64,000 nt of DNA, taken from contig CAIYDQ010000147.1 of NCBI GenBank assembly GCA_903925075.1, positions 1 to 64,000 of the forward strand, given 5' to 3'. The translations under genes and the position numbers were made by a program. Origin of the DNA: an uncultured Geobacter sp. Lineage in GTDB: Bacteria; Desulfobacterota; Desulfuromonadia; Geobacterales; Geobacteraceae. The notes under the pieces are model-generated. The model was not told where the DNA came from. It saw only the letters and a program-made list of their open reading frames with translations, and made no database searches. This document shows positions 16,945-25,739 of this stretch, piece by piece; the first letter of the stretch is position 1, and the number at the start of each line of letters is the position of its first letter.

Positions 16945-19308
16945 CTACCCGGCGACGATATTCCTCTGCACCCCGCGGAAGTCGGTCAAGGCCGCGTTGT
17001 ACTCGTGCCTGATCTTGTACTGGATGCGGTCCCCGACAAAGAACTGCCCGAAGTTCGGGTTGTCGGCGACGAACATCTCCGGTTCCTGCTGGCCGTTCAA
17101 GAACGCCAGCTCCACGATTTCCGACTCCACCATGTCGCACAGGCCGATGAAGTCGGTCACGTCCGCCATGAAGGGGTTGATGAAGATGTTCTCGTTGTTC
17201 GCGCCGAAGTAGTGGTAGAAGGGGTTCCCCACCTGAGCGGAGCTGACCAGGAAGTTCTGGGTCTGGTTCAGCGACACCGCCGCGCCCCACAGATCCTCCG
17301 GAATGACCAGCGTCTTCAGACGCAGCGCCAGGGTGGCGCCGGAAGTGCCCAGGGGGCCGGTCGGCTCGGTTTGGCGGTACATGCGCGACTTCATGGCGGT
17401 AAGCGCCGTCTGGCCGAAGGCCACCGTGTCCAGGTTGTTGTGGTCCGCGTGGAACAGCGCCTTGTTGTCGCCCATGTAGGTGGTGTTGTTCAGCAACAGA
17501 TTCCAGACCGTCTTGGCCAGGGTCCGGCGGGCGGCGCGGGGCAGGCGCCGGCGGATGGTGTCGACCGCGCGGATATCGTCGTTGATGATCATCTTGCGGG
17601 TGATGGTGATGATGCCGCCCTTCTGCCCCAGGGTGTAGTCGACCTTTTCGTCGGAGAGTGTCCCGAGGTCGGCGTAGTCCATGTCGTTTTCGGGGTCGAC
17701 GCTCGGCAGGTCGTCGTAGTAGGCGACCCTCACGCTTTCCAGCGAGCGGAAGTCGCGGGCGTTGCGGATGTTCTGCCCCACCACCAGCGAGACGCCGAAG
17801 TCGCCAATCTCCTGATAGTCGCCGATCATCCGGCGATAGAGCGTGTTCCCCAGAACGAACTGGAAGGTGGAGGAGTCAAAGCCGGCGGCGCGCAGATGGC
17901 GCAGCTTGCTCTGATCGTCGATGTAGCCGCGGATCTCCGTATCTCCCGTGATCTCCACGTAGGCCGCGCGCAGGGAGCGGAAGGGGGATACGTCCTTCAC
18001 GGTATCCGCCACCTTGAGCCCGAACAGCAGATCGCTTGCCGCCTGCAGCTTCTCGGTCGGCTCCAGCACCACCCGGGCGCCGCCCATGCCCTGGACGTTC
18101 CCCGAGCCGGTCAGCTCGTCGCAGATCTCCTTGGCGGCCTTGATCTGGCCGACCAAGTCCTCATCCTTAAAGACGATTCCCTCGAAGCGGCTGCGAACGC
18201 TCGCCTCCATCTTGAACGGCAGCTTTGCCGCCAGCAGTTGCCGGTCCAGGGCCAGCGAGCAGGCGAGGATCTTGACCTCGTTGCCACTGTCGCCGGCGGC
18301 GAGCATGCCCTTGAGCCCCGCGGTCACAGCGGCCACCAGATTGGCGCCGTCGGCCTTGCCGCCGGCTTCTTGCAGCGTGGCCGCCGCAACCATCTCCATG
18401 ACCTGGTCATCGGTCATCGTTCCCGCCGCCATCCCCGCAGCAATCTGCCCGTGCAGGTCGGGACGCGTCCTTTCCAGCGCTGCCAACAGTTTCTTGATCA
18501 TCTCTTCGTCTCCCTCTTGGTTTTGCTGGGTTCGCCGTGCGGCGGCCAGCTGTTCGAGAAATTCACCCTTGCCGACCGGGTCGTGCACCACGTCGACCTC
18601 AACCCTGCTGATCACCTTCGGCGCAACCATCTGCTTGCCGCCCACCATCCTTTTCACCGTGCTACCGCCGATATCGACCGACAGGCCGTAGACGTAGGGG
18701 ATCTTTCGTTCCTTGCACGCCCTCAGGTCCTTCTGAAGCCAGGCCGCGGAAGGCAGGATCACCAACCTGCCGTAGATGCCGTCCGGCCTGGCCTCCGGGT
18801 TGGAGATGGCGCCCACCAGCTCCGTGGTCGACTTGCCGTAGGTCGGCGCCGACTTGGCGTCATGATGCTGGGATTCCTTCAGGGCGAAAACCTTTGCCCC
18901 CTCAAAGAGCGCGAGCGCCGCAACCAGCGGGGCTTTCTCCCAAAGGATCTTGCCCATCTTGTCCGGGCCGTAGGCGATCACCCGCACCTTCCAGACCGAG
19001 CCGGAATCGTCCCCGTCGTCGGCCCCGACGATCTCCGCCGCCGCCTTGATCGGCACATAGGAAACCTCGCGTTCCACCTCGGTCGGGTCTCCCAGGGTCA
19101 CCTTGCCGTCGACGATCGAATAGGAGCGCCGATACGTCTTCTCGACCTGATCCTGGACCGAGCAGGAGGAGTAGATCATCGAGTCAAGGAACATCTCTCC
19201 CACGTAGCAGCGATACCCGGCCCCCTCCGTCGCACAGATCGCATCGCAGACCATGTCCCGGATGGCACTGAAACTCATGTCCGCAGCCTGAAGTTGCTTT
19301 GTTCCCAT
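16945..19308 (-). CDS. Fused prohead protease, scaffold and major capsid protein
   Basis: A 787-residue protein. Residues 1-250 resemble a phage prohead protease (ESQHHDAKSAPTYG, then YVYGLSVDIGG where the family has its catalytic Ser). Residues 250-430 are helical, like a scaffold (EEMIKKLLAALERT, MTDDQVMEMVAA). From about 430 the sequence is a major capsid protein of the Mu T-like type (YADLGTLSDEKVDY, ITRKMIINDDIRAVDTIRRR, NTTYMGDNKALFHADHNN). In Mu, protease/scaffold and capsid are separate genes, so the fusion implies self-processing during maturation. Catalytic residues need alignment to confirm. Confidence 0.8.
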   Translation of the reverse strand: MGTKQLQAADMSFSAIRDMVCDAICATEGAGYRCYVGEMFLDSMIYSSCSVQDQVEKTYRRSYSIVDGKVTLGDPTEVEREVSYVPIKAAAEIVGADDGDDSGSVWKVRVIAYGPDKMGKILWEKAPLVAALALFEGAKVFALKESQHHDAKSAPTYGKSTTELVGAISNPEARPDGIYGRLVILPSAAWLQKDLRACKERKIPYVYGLSVDIGGSTVKRMVGGKQMVAPKVISRVEVDVVHDPVGKGEFLEQLAAARRTQQNQEGDEEMIKKLLAALERTRPDLHGQIAAGMAAGTMTDDQVMEMVAAATLQEAGGKADGANLVAAVTAGLKGMLAAGDSGNEVKILACSLALDRQLLAAKLPFKMEASVRSRFEGIVFKDEDLVGQIKAAKEICDELTGSGNVQGMGGARVVLEPTEKLQAASDLLFGLKVADTVKDVSPFRSLRAAYVEITGDTEIRGYIDDQSKLRHLRAAGFDSSTFQFVLGNTLYRRMIGDYQEIGDFGVSLVVGQNIRNARDFRSLESVRVAYYDDLPSVDPENDMDYADLGTLSDEKVDYTLGQKGGIITITRKMIINDDIRAVDTIRRRLPRAARRTLAKTVWNLLLNNTTYMGDNKALFHADHNNLDTVAFGQTALTAMKSRMYRQTEPTGPLGTSGATLALRLKTLVIPEDLWGAAVSLNQTQNFLVSSAQVGNPFYHYFGANNENIFINPFMADVTDFIGLCDMVESEIVELAFLNGQQEPEMFVADNPNFGQFFVGDRIQYKIRHEYNAALTDFRGVQRNIVAG

Positions 19309-19325
19309 CGACTACCTCCGCCCGG

Positions 19326-19829
19326 TTATTTTTTCGGTACTCTGACCCGCTGGCCATCGGCGGTAACGATGGAGATCTGATTGCCCAGATCCGCCCAGTC
19401 CAGCACGTCGTCGGGGGTGAGGTCGCGCTCGACCAGCGCATGCACCGTCGAATCGTCGTCGCTGGGGCCGCCCTTGCGCGCCTTCGAGGTGCGGTAGCGA
19501 AGCCCCGCCAGATACTTCGCCGGGATCTTCCCTTTCGCCTTGGGCGCCGGCGGCGGAGGCGCGACTGCGACGCCGGAACTGGCGGCCAATCCCTGCACCA
19601 TAGCGTCGATAAGCGACTGCACCTGATCTCCGGTGACGTGGCCAGCTGTTGCCTGCTCGATCATCGAAAGCACCTGATCTCCGCTGACATGGCCGGCAGT
19701 TGCCTGCTCGATCATCAACCCTACCTGGTCGGCCGTCACTACCGTCTGGGCGTCAGCTGCGGGTGCGGCGCCAGCCGGAGCCGCGGTCGCTCCCGGACCG
19801 CCAGCCTGTACTACATTTTCCTCTGCCAT
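19326..19829 (-). CDS. Phage head-region protein with tandem helical repeats
   Basis: A 167-residue protein with three imperfect copies, at about residues 32-80, of a unit like GDQVLSMIEQATAGHVT, each probably one helix-turn. A Pro/Lys-rich linker leads to a C-terminal domain with LTPDDVLDWADLGN and a basic tail. It sits 17 bp before the protease-capsid gene and 1 bp after the minor head gene, so it may be a head accessory or scaffolding partner. No family is recognised. Confidence 0.65.
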   Translation of the reverse strand: MAEENVVQAGGPGATAAPAGAAPAADAQTVVTADQVGLMIEQATAGHVSGDQVLSMIEQATAGHVTGDQVQSLIDAMVQGLAASSGVAVAPPPPAPKAKGKIPAKYLAGLRYRTSKARKGGPSDDDSTVHALVERDLTPDDVLDWADLGNQISIVTADGQRVRVPKK

Positions 19830-19830
19830 G

Positions 19831-20730
19831 TCATGCCTCCTTGGACTTTTTAGGTTGTTCGTTCACCTTATGTGCGGTTGCGTCAAACGACGCCGCGAAA
19901 TCCTTAGCGCTTCCCCAGGTCTCCTTGTACGGCACAAGCAGGCAGCCGCACCGGATCACCTCCCCGATCGGCGCGTTCGGGTCCCTCGGGTACAGGACCG
20001 GCGTGCCGTCGGTAGCCGTGTAAAACGGGTTGTCGATCCCCCGCACCTGGCCGTGCATCAGCAGATGCACCATGCGGGGCGCCCGTGGGTGGCCGGCATG
20101 CAGCCACATCCGCTGCAGCCCCTCCACCGTATCGGCCGCCGTCTCGATAGATCGCTGGGTCGCCATCGCAAAGGCCCGGCCCATCTCGGTCTGGGTGATC
20201 ACCTCGGAGCGCTCGGCGACGCTCTTGAATATCGACGGTCCCTCCAGGTTTCCGGCGATCTGCGCCGCCACCTCCTGCGGCGATTTCTGGCCCAAGATGC
20301 CGAGCGTCAGCTCCCCCTTGATCTTCGTGTAGGCGTCGTTGGAGACCGCGCTCATCCGGCCAAAGGCAAACTGCTGAAGCGCCTCGATCAACTGGCTGGA
20401 GACGTGCCCCATGCCGAAATAGACCCCGCTCTCGCCACCCGCCTCCATGGCGGCCGGCAAAAGCCCGGCGCCCGCACTGAAAGAAGATGAGATCCCTGCC
20501 GCCAGCTCGCGGTCGGCGGCCGACTCGAAGTTGCCCAGGTACTTTTCGATACTGTTCAGCACCTGCTTCATGTGCAAAGAGCTGTAGCTGCTCGTGCTCG
20601 TGGCCAGCTCGGTCAAGATCTGGCTGCGCACCTCGCTCAAAAGAGCCTGCACGGCCTCGACCCCGAGCGCGGCCCGCTTACCGTTGGCCTTCAAGACTTC
20701 CTTGATTTTCGTGGTCACCTTGACAGCCAT
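19831..20730 (-). CDS. Minor head morphogenesis protein (Mu F / SPP1 gp7-like)
   Basis: A 299-residue protein. The C-terminal part contains the family signature: TQTEMGRAFAMATQRSIE, then WLHAGHPRAPRMVHLLMHGQ, and RCGCLLVPY at the end. This family joins the portal inside the head in Mu (gpF) and SPP1 (gp7). The first 150 residues are helical. It lies just downstream of the portal gene, as expected. Confidence 0.85.
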   Translation of the reverse strand: MAVKVTTKIKEVLKANGKRAALGVEAVQALLSEVRSQILTELATSTSSYSSLHMKQVLNSIEKYLGNFESAADRELAAGISSSFSAGAGLLPAAMEAGGESGVYFGMGHVSSQLIEALQQFAFGRMSAVSNDAYTKIKGELTLGILGQKSPQEVAAQIAGNLEGPSIFKSVAERSEVITQTEMGRAFAMATQRSIETAADTVEGLQRMWLHAGHPRAPRMVHLLMHGQVRGIDNPFYTATDGTPVLYPRDPNAPIGEVIRCGCLLVPYKETWGSAKDFAASFDATAHKVNEQPKKSKEA

Positions 20731-20751
20731 TCAGTGCATGCCCCCTCAGCA

Positions 20752-20797
20752 GTCCCATTCTTCCCAGACGTCCCATTCTTCCCATAAGTCCCATTCG
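20752..20797. repeat. Intergenic 9-nt-period repeat (GGGANNNNT type)
   Basis: Between the portal and minor head genes the minus strand reads GGGACTTAT, GGGAAGAAT, GGGACGTCT, GGGAAGAAT and GGGACTGCT in perfect 9-nt register. The last unit is identical to the unit repeated in host cheR. Confidence 0.7.
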
Positions 20798-20818
20798 CCC
20801 CTCAAAGACACCCGCAGC

Positions 20819-20846
20819 CGGCTCTCAATTCATGAGGAGAGAGCCG
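20819..20846 (-). terminator. Hairpin between portal and minor head genes
   Basis: CGGCTCTC (20819-20826) and GAGAGCCG (20839-20846) form a perfect 8-bp stem with a 12-nt loop, about 50 bp after the portal stop. No T-run follows, so it may adjust expression or protect mRNA rather than end it. Confidence 0.4.
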
Positions 20847-20896
20847 CAGGCGCGTTCATGAACTAGCAAACTTTTTATTCTCATGGGACAGGCGCT

Positions 20897-22414
20897 TTAA
20901 ACATCCCCCGCCTGTTCCTGGGGCGTTTCCGGCGTCTGCGTTTTTTTCGGCCCGGCGGGTCCCTTCGGGGGGTAATCCTTGTAAGCCGGGTCGGATTCCA
21001 TGACCGATTCCTGGTCGATGGCGAAGCCGATCATCTCCATGATGAAGGCGAAGCACTTGACCGCGTTTGGCTGGTCGAGCCACCCCTGTGTAGCTGCCAT
21101 GACCATGGCTGTCACCAGCTGCTGCACCGCGGCCGCAACCTTGGTCACGTCCTTATTGGTCGCCTCGGGCACCTGGATCTCGTAGGAGTAGAGTTCGTCC
21201 TCCGGAACATCCAAGGGGTAACCCGCCTCGATAGCGCACTCGATAGCGTAGTTGATCATCACGACCAGCATCTGTTTCACCATCTGCTGGCGCTTGCCGA
21301 CGAAGGCCATGATCGGGTCGTTGCTTTCGCCGGCGGTGGCACGGTTCACATTCCCACCGCCGCCATACCAATGCTCGGGTATGTTTTTGGCGCCCAGGAT
21401 GTGATTGCGAAACTCCCGGATAGCGGACGCCATCTCGGTTGCTTTCAACTCCGGCGCTACGGCGTCCCAAGTTACTCTTTCATTGTGAACACGAATCGAA
21501 CCATCGGTCTGAGTTGGGTACTTCCTGGCAAACTCCTCACAAGCTTTGTCGTCCGCACCCTCAAGCTTCACGTCCCAGATGTAGGCGTTCTGCTTCTTCG
21601 CCTTGCCCGAGTAGTTGTAAAGAAATTCCTCGTACTCATCCAGCCAGTCCGCAACCACGAAGATGTCGGAGGTCCCGAAAGGGTCGTTACTTACCCGGTT
21701 GATGGCGAACAGGAAGCATTCGCCGTCCTGGTAGCCGTCGCGCATTTGCTGCCCCTGCGCGCTCAGCACCGTCTCGACCTCCTTGCCGATTACCGTCTTC
21801 AGGTAGCGCGGCTCCCCGGTGTGGAAATTCGAGATCTGCACGCCGATCAGCAGCTCGGCGTTCTCCGGGTCCGAGTAGATGTTGCGGATCTGGGCGGGGT
21901 CGACCATGCCCAGCCGCACCCGGCCGGTCTGCTCTCCTTTGAAGATCGTCCAGCACTGCACGCCGAAGATCTGCAACTGGCGAACCTTGTCCTCCAGCTT
22001 TACGTCGAAGTTGTTGATAGGGTCGTTCCAGAACGAGTCGATGAAGACCTTAAGGTTTTCGTTCTTGGAGGTGACCGAGAAGCCGTTGCTGGTGATGAGA
22101 GCGGTCAGCGTCTCAATGATCCAGTTCCCCAGAGGGTTAGTTTTCCAGAGCCAGTAACAGACCTCGACCTGCCGCGCCCAGGCGGCGATCGGCAAGAGCC
22201 GGTTCGAGTTACCGGAAAGCCGGCGCCACTCCAGGTCGGGATCGGTGCCGGCGGAGGCCGCCACCAGTTGCCGATTCGCCTCTTCCTCGACCGCAGGCGC
22301 AGCCGCAACCATTCGCTCCTCGACCGCGGGGGCGCTTGCCGCCATGCGAACGCCGACGGCGCGCTGCACGGTCCCGCCCAAGGGGTGGCGCTCCGAGACC
22401 CAGATCGTTTCCAT
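20897..22414 (-). CDS. Portal protein
   Basis: A 505-residue protein next to the terminase, of portal size. Typical portal segments are present: YWLWKTNPLGNWIIETLTAL near the N-terminus, the central GVQISNFHTGEPRYL region, and IREFRNHILGAKNIPEHWYG. An N-terminal Ala/Glu-rich stretch (residues 24-60) is low in complexity. It forms the dodecameric DNA-entry ring of the head. The ATG directly follows the stop codon of the bacterioferritin-like gene, so the two are translated from one mRNA. Confidence 0.8.
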   Translation of the reverse strand: METIWVSERHPLGGTVQRAVGVRMAASAPAVEERMVAAAPAVEEEANRQLVAASAGTDPDLEWRRLSGNSNRLLPIAAWARQVEVCYWLWKTNPLGNWIIETLTALITSNGFSVTSKNENLKVFIDSFWNDPINNFDVKLEDKVRQLQIFGVQCWTIFKGEQTGRVRLGMVDPAQIRNIYSDPENAELLIGVQISNFHTGEPRYLKTVIGKEVETVLSAQGQQMRDGYQDGECFLFAINRVSNDPFGTSDIFVVADWLDEYEEFLYNYSGKAKKQNAYIWDVKLEGADDKACEEFARKYPTQTDGSIRVHNERVTWDAVAPELKATEMASAIREFRNHILGAKNIPEHWYGGGGNVNRATAGESNDPIMAFVGKRQQMVKQMLVVMINYAIECAIEAGYPLDVPEDELYSYEIQVPEATNKDVTKVAAAVQQLVTAMVMAATQGWLDQPNAVKCFAFIMEMIGFAIDQESVMESDPAYKDYPPKGPAGPKKTQTPETPQEQAGDV

Positions 22415-22891
22415 CTACACACACTCCCGAATGTTGATGGCCAGCCATCCCTGATCGCCCACCATGGACATCTGGTCCTGTCGCGCCTCGATATCGTTCA
22501 GGTGATCGGTCTCGTCGCTTAGGATGCCGCGCAGCAGCCGTGCCGTGTCCTCGTCGCCCACCGAGATCGCCAGCGCGATCGCTTCGTTGTAGGCGGCTAT
22601 GGCGTCGATCTCGGCCACCTGGTCGAAGCGGAAGATCTCCGGCACGTCGACGCCGACGCTTACCTGATTGATCACGCCCGGAGTGATGGTCCCGCGCAAG
22701 AAGAGCACGCGATCCTCAAGCATGTCCTGGTGGCGTTGCTCGTCGGCGATCCGCTCGTCGAAGTAGAAGATCTGGCCGGCAAACTGCCAGTTGACGAACT
22801 TCGCGCGGTGGATGCGGTACTGGTCGATTCCCGTTCTCTCCCTGGCGATCAACGCATTCAGAGTATCGATCAGTTTCTGGTTGCCTATCAT
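22415..22891 (-). CDS. Bacterioferritin-like ferroxidase in the phage packaging module
   Basis: A 158-residue four-helix protein that aligns by eye with bacterioferritin over its whole length without a shift in numbering. All six di-iron ferroxidase ligands of E. coli Bfr are present at the same residue numbers: Glu18, Glu51, His54, Glu94, Glu127 and His130 (motifs ARERTGIDQY, DERIADEQRH, SDETDHLNDIE). The haem ligand Met52 is Gln52 here, so haem binding is unlikely. Such proteins oxidise Fe(II) and store iron in a 24-subunit shell. The start overlaps the large terminase stop (ATGA), and its stop abuts the portal start. It is therefore part of the late phage operon, not a stray host gene. Confidence 0.85.
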   Translation of the reverse strand: MIGNQKLIDTLNALIARERTGIDQYRIHRAKFVNWQFAGQIFYFDERIADEQRHQDMLEDRVLFLRGTITPGVINQVSVGVDVPEIFRFDQVAEIDAIAAYNEAIALAISVGDEDTARLLRGILSDETDHLNDIEARQDQMSMVGDQGWLAINIRECV

Positions 22892-24594
22892 GCCGCGTCC
22901 CTCCTTCGGAAAATTCTGCTCAACCGTCCAAGCCCCAACACACCTTCGCGCCCTTCTTTCCCGGCGCGAGGCTCCTCGTCGCCCCCGCCGGCGCAGGCCG
23001 CTTGAATCAGCCCTCCCACCAACAGGTTCTTCAGCATGTCCAAAGCGTCCGGTCCGTCGTCGTGGCCACCGCGGCCCTTTGGCCGGTAATGGATCAACTG
23101 CTTGATCAGCTCGCCCATCCCAGCCCGCCGAAACTTGATCCAGCCGTTCTTGATCCAGGGCTGCAGGGTCACGATGCGCAGGTCCTTGTCGGCCGTGGGC
23201 TTGATGGACTTGACGTTGATGGTCAGCCCCTTGGCGTGCGCCTCGGCCTGGAACGTTTGCGAGAAGAATTCCTGGAACTGGATCTCCTCCATCGCCAACT
23301 CGTCAAAGGGGTCCCGCGCATGATAGAAGAGAATGTCGGTCATGATCCGGTCCGGGTGGCGCTTCTCGATATCGGCCACCGTCAGGTAGATGACGTTGTC
23401 CTTCATGCGCCCCCCCAGGATCGCCGAGGGGTCCGCGTTCCTCGATTTTTTACCCAAGGACGGGTCGCAGGCCCCGCCGTGCTTGATCCCCTCCAGGTCG
23501 ACCTCATCCTCATCGTAAAACTGGATCCACTTCTCCAGGAAGACCGCGTCCTCCGGGTTGATCGGCTCGTTCTGTTTTTCGCTTTCGAAGTAGGCCGGGC
23601 CGTCCGAGACCCGCATCTTCATCAGGTAGTAGTAGGGCTCCATCTCCGGCCAGAGCACCTCGGTGCCGGCCAGCATTTCCCGCTCGTGCGCGGCGAAGTA
23701 GTTGTCGGCGGCGATCTCCGCCTCCTCCTTCCCCACCGTGATGTCCGCGTACAGCTCCTCCCACTTCTCCCAAAGCTTCACCGCCGGCGACCACTTCATC
23801 ACCGCCTTGAACTTGTGTCCCTTCCAGCCGGGCTTGACCAGGAGGCGAGAGAGCAAGGATTCGAAATGCAGGATGGTGCCGACCACGATGAACACCGTAT
23901 CCGGCTGGCCGATCTTCATCAGCGCCTTAAAGAACCAGCCCTCCAACTTCTTTCGCTGCTCGGGGCTCTCCACCGACTCGTCGTTTTCCAGGTCGTCGAC
24001 TATGACCAGGTCGGGCCGGCAACTGCCGTGCCGCAAGCCCCTCAACTTCTGGCCGGCGCCGGCCGCCTGGATCTTCACGCCGTTGCGGGTGATGATCTGA
24101 TCGGCCCTCCATACCGGCCCCTCGCCGACTAGCTCCGGGAAATCCTGCTGCAGCCGCTCGTTGCTCTCCAGCTCGGTCTTGATGAAGGAGAGGAACGCCT
24201 CCCCCTGGGCGCGGGTCTCGGAGACGATCAGCGCGTACTTGCGCTTGCGGAAAGCCGCAGCCCAAAGCGGCAGGCCGAAGGTGCCCGTGGTGCTCTTGGC
24301 GTTGCCGCGGGGGGCGGCGTTGGCCTCCTTGTCCCCTTGGCCGGTGGCGAGCGCCTTCTCGATCATGGCCGGGTAGCGCTCGGCGAAATAACGGTGCAGA
24401 CGGCTGGAAGGCTTGCTGAAATAATGCGGAAAGTAGGTGCGGTTGAAGAAGTCCAGATCCCGCTCGGCGCGCGACTTGCGCTCCTTCTGGGCCTTCTTGT
24501 CGTCAGGGAAGGGTCGGGCCGACGCCTGGATCACCTGGCGAAGCGCCTCCACCTCCTTGTCGAACAGCCTCTTCTTCGCCGCGCTAAGCTGCAT
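22888..24594 (-). CDS. Terminase large subunit
   Basis: A 568-residue protein of the Mu gp28-like large-terminase type. It has an ATPase Walker A-like loop (APRGNAKST), Walker B with PDLVIVDDLEND, and a nuclease domain with GACDPSLGKKSRNADPSA and the C-terminal HDDGPDALDML. It cuts and pumps phage DNA into the head; for a Mu-like phage this would be headful packaging from integrated copies. The start overlaps the small-subunit gene by 11 bp and the end overlaps the bacterioferritin-like gene by 4 bp. Confidence 0.92.
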   Translation of the reverse strand: MQLSAAKKRLFDKEVEALRQVIQASARPFPDDKKAQKERKSRAERDLDFFNRTYFPHYFSKPSSRLHRYFAERYPAMIEKALATGQGDKEANAAPRGNAKSTTGTFGLPLWAAAFRKRKYALIVSETRAQGEAFLSFIKTELESNERLQQDFPELVGEGPVWRADQIITRNGVKIQAAGAGQKLRGLRHGSCRPDLVIVDDLENDESVESPEQRKKLEGWFFKALMKIGQPDTVFIVVGTILHFESLLSRLLVKPGWKGHKFKAVMKWSPAVKLWEKWEELYADITVGKEEAEIAADNYFAAHEREMLAGTEVLWPEMEPYYYLMKMRVSDGPAYFESEKQNEPINPEDAVFLEKWIQFYDEDEVDLEGIKHGGACDPSLGKKSRNADPSAILGGRMKDNVIYLTVADIEKRHPDRIMTDILFYHARDPFDELAMEEIQFQEFFSQTFQAEAHAKGLTINVKSIKPTADKDLRIVTLQPWIKNGWIKFRRAGMGELIKQLIHYRPKGRGGHDDGPDALDMLKNLLVGGLIQAACAGGGDEEPRAGKEGREGVLGLGRLSRIFRRRDAA

Positions 24595-25075
24595 ACTTCT
24601 CCCGGCCCCACTGGATCAAATCGTCAAAATTGGACTCGACTACCCGAACCATGTCCGAGTCCGACTTGTGGCCGAACTCGACCAGGTCGCGCACGAAGGC
24701 CAAGAACATCTCCCCTTTCTGCTGCGCGATCCGCTCGGCGGCCTCCCGAGCGTTGCGGGTGCGGCGGTCCAGGATCGCCTCCACCTTGGAGAGCGAATCG
24801 AGGTAGGAGCCGGCCTGCAAGGGCGCCATGGTGATCTGCATCATGATCGTGTCCCGCACCTCCAAAAGGCGCGCCTCGTACCCTTCCTTGGCGGCGCGCG
24901 CCTTGTCCCATTCGTCGAACTCCTCGCCGAAGGTTCTGGTGCGAGCCTTCCACTCGGACAGCGTTTGCCGGGACACCCCCAGGGTATCCTCGATATCGGT
25001 GAGCGTGCGGCCCTGCTCCACGAAGAGCATGCGCGCCACCGGCTCCAGCCGGCTCCTGTCGCCCTTGACCGCCAT
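24584..25075 (-). CDS. Terminase small subunit (DUF1804 / Mu gp27-like)
   Basis: A 163-residue protein with an N-terminal HTH (MLFVEQGRTLTDIEDTLGVS then RQTLSEWK) followed by a helical oligomerisation region, typical of DUF1804 terminase small subunits of Mu-like phages. It would recognise phage DNA and hand it to the large subunit. It overlaps its upstream neighbour by 1 bp and the large subunit by 11 bp. Confidence 0.85.
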   Translation of the reverse strand: MAVKGDRSRLEPVARMLFVEQGRTLTDIEDTLGVSRQTLSEWKARTRTFGEEFDEWDKARAAKEGYEARLLEVRDTIMMQITMAPLQAGSYLDSLSKVEAILDRRTRNAREAAERIAQQKGEMFLAFVRDLVEFGHKSDSDMVRVVESNFDDLIQWGREKYAA

Positions 25076-25329
25076 CAGCGCAACTCCCTCTCCAGCCGGG
25101 AGATGTCGCCCTGCACCCCCTGCAGCTCCGCCCAGGTCATGACCAGGTCGTCCATCTGGCCGGCCACCTGCGGGATCTCCTGCTCGGCGAAGGGCGTCAG
25201 TGCGGTGTTGAGCCCTTGACGGATGGCGGTGCAGAGACCTTCGCCGCGCAAAAGCAGCCTTTTCAAGTTCTCCTGAGCCTCGGCCAGCTTTCCCTTCATG
25301 GCGGCGCGTTCCAGGTTTAAGCTGCTCAT
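25075..25329 (-). CDS. Small coiled-coil phage protein
   Basis: An 84-residue mostly helical protein (LAEAQENLKRLLLRGEGLC, then LQGVQGDISRLERELR) whose ATG overlaps the stop of the membrane protein gene upstream (ATGA). Small coiled-coil proteins in this position accompany the lysis genes of Mu-like phages, but the function is not established here. Confidence 0.6.
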   Translation of the reverse strand: MSSLNLERAAMKGKLAEAQENLKRLLLRGEGLCTAIRQGLNTALTPFAEQEIPQVAGQMDDLVMTWAELQGVQGDISRLERELR

Positions 25330-25661
25330 AATGTTTTCTCCACCTTCTGGTCCTTGCGCATAAGCGGGCAGAAAAGGTTGTTATCGGCGCGAGTCTGCAC
25401 TCCGGTCATGACCTGGGTGGAGAGCACAACGATGCTCTGCAGCCCCTCGGCCAGCTTCTCGTAATTGACCACCAGCTTGACGTTTTCCTCGTACATCTTG
25501 ATGGCGGCTTCCAGCCTCTTTTCGTTGCTGCGCGTGCTCAGCCACATCATTACCCAGGGGCCGAACACCACGGCAGCGACGATGGAGCCGATTGGCCAGG
25601 TGCCGACCTTGGAGACGATGGAGGCTATTGCCGTCAGTGCGGCGATTTGATCAGGTGTCAC
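25326..25661 (-). CDS. Membrane-anchored coiled-coil protein (lysis region)
   Basis: A 111-residue protein from a GTG preceded by GGAGG and six bases. One transmembrane helix (residues about 22-40, WPIGSIVAAVVFGPWVMMW) is followed by a coiled coil. The layout is reminiscent of an i-spanin or holin-associated protein, which disrupts the envelope at lysis together with the endolysin two genes upstream. This role is inferred from topology and position. Confidence 0.55.
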   Translation of the reverse strand: MTPDQIAALTAIASIVSKVGTWPIGSIVAAVVFGPWVMMWLSTRSNEKRLEAAIKMYEENVKLVVNYEKLAEGLQSIVVLSTQVMTGVQTRADNNLFCPLMRKDQKVEKTL

Positions 25662-25686
25662 AGGATTCCTCCACGCCGGGCGACGG

Positions 25687-25736
25687 CATTCCCATCATTC
25701 CCATCATTCCCATCATTCCCCATCATTCCCATCCCA
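25687..25736. repeat. Intergenic 9-nt-period repeat (GGGAATGAT)
   Basis: The minus strand carries five near-exact GGGAATGAT units (one with an extra G) between the holin-like and membrane-protein genes, directly before the ribosome site of the latter. Confidence 0.7.
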
Positions 25737-25739
25737 GCA

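Noticed and set aside
16885-19380. A plus-strand open frame of 831 codons opposite the capsid gene
   Set aside because: Composition is typical of an antisense shadow (HVV, VDLG, HRR-type strings) and the capsid frame on the minus strand is certain.
22415-22891. Dps-like protein instead of bacterioferritin
   Set aside because: The ligands are intra-subunit and at Bfr positions. Dps has its iron site between subunits and lacks this E-ExxH-E-ExxH set.
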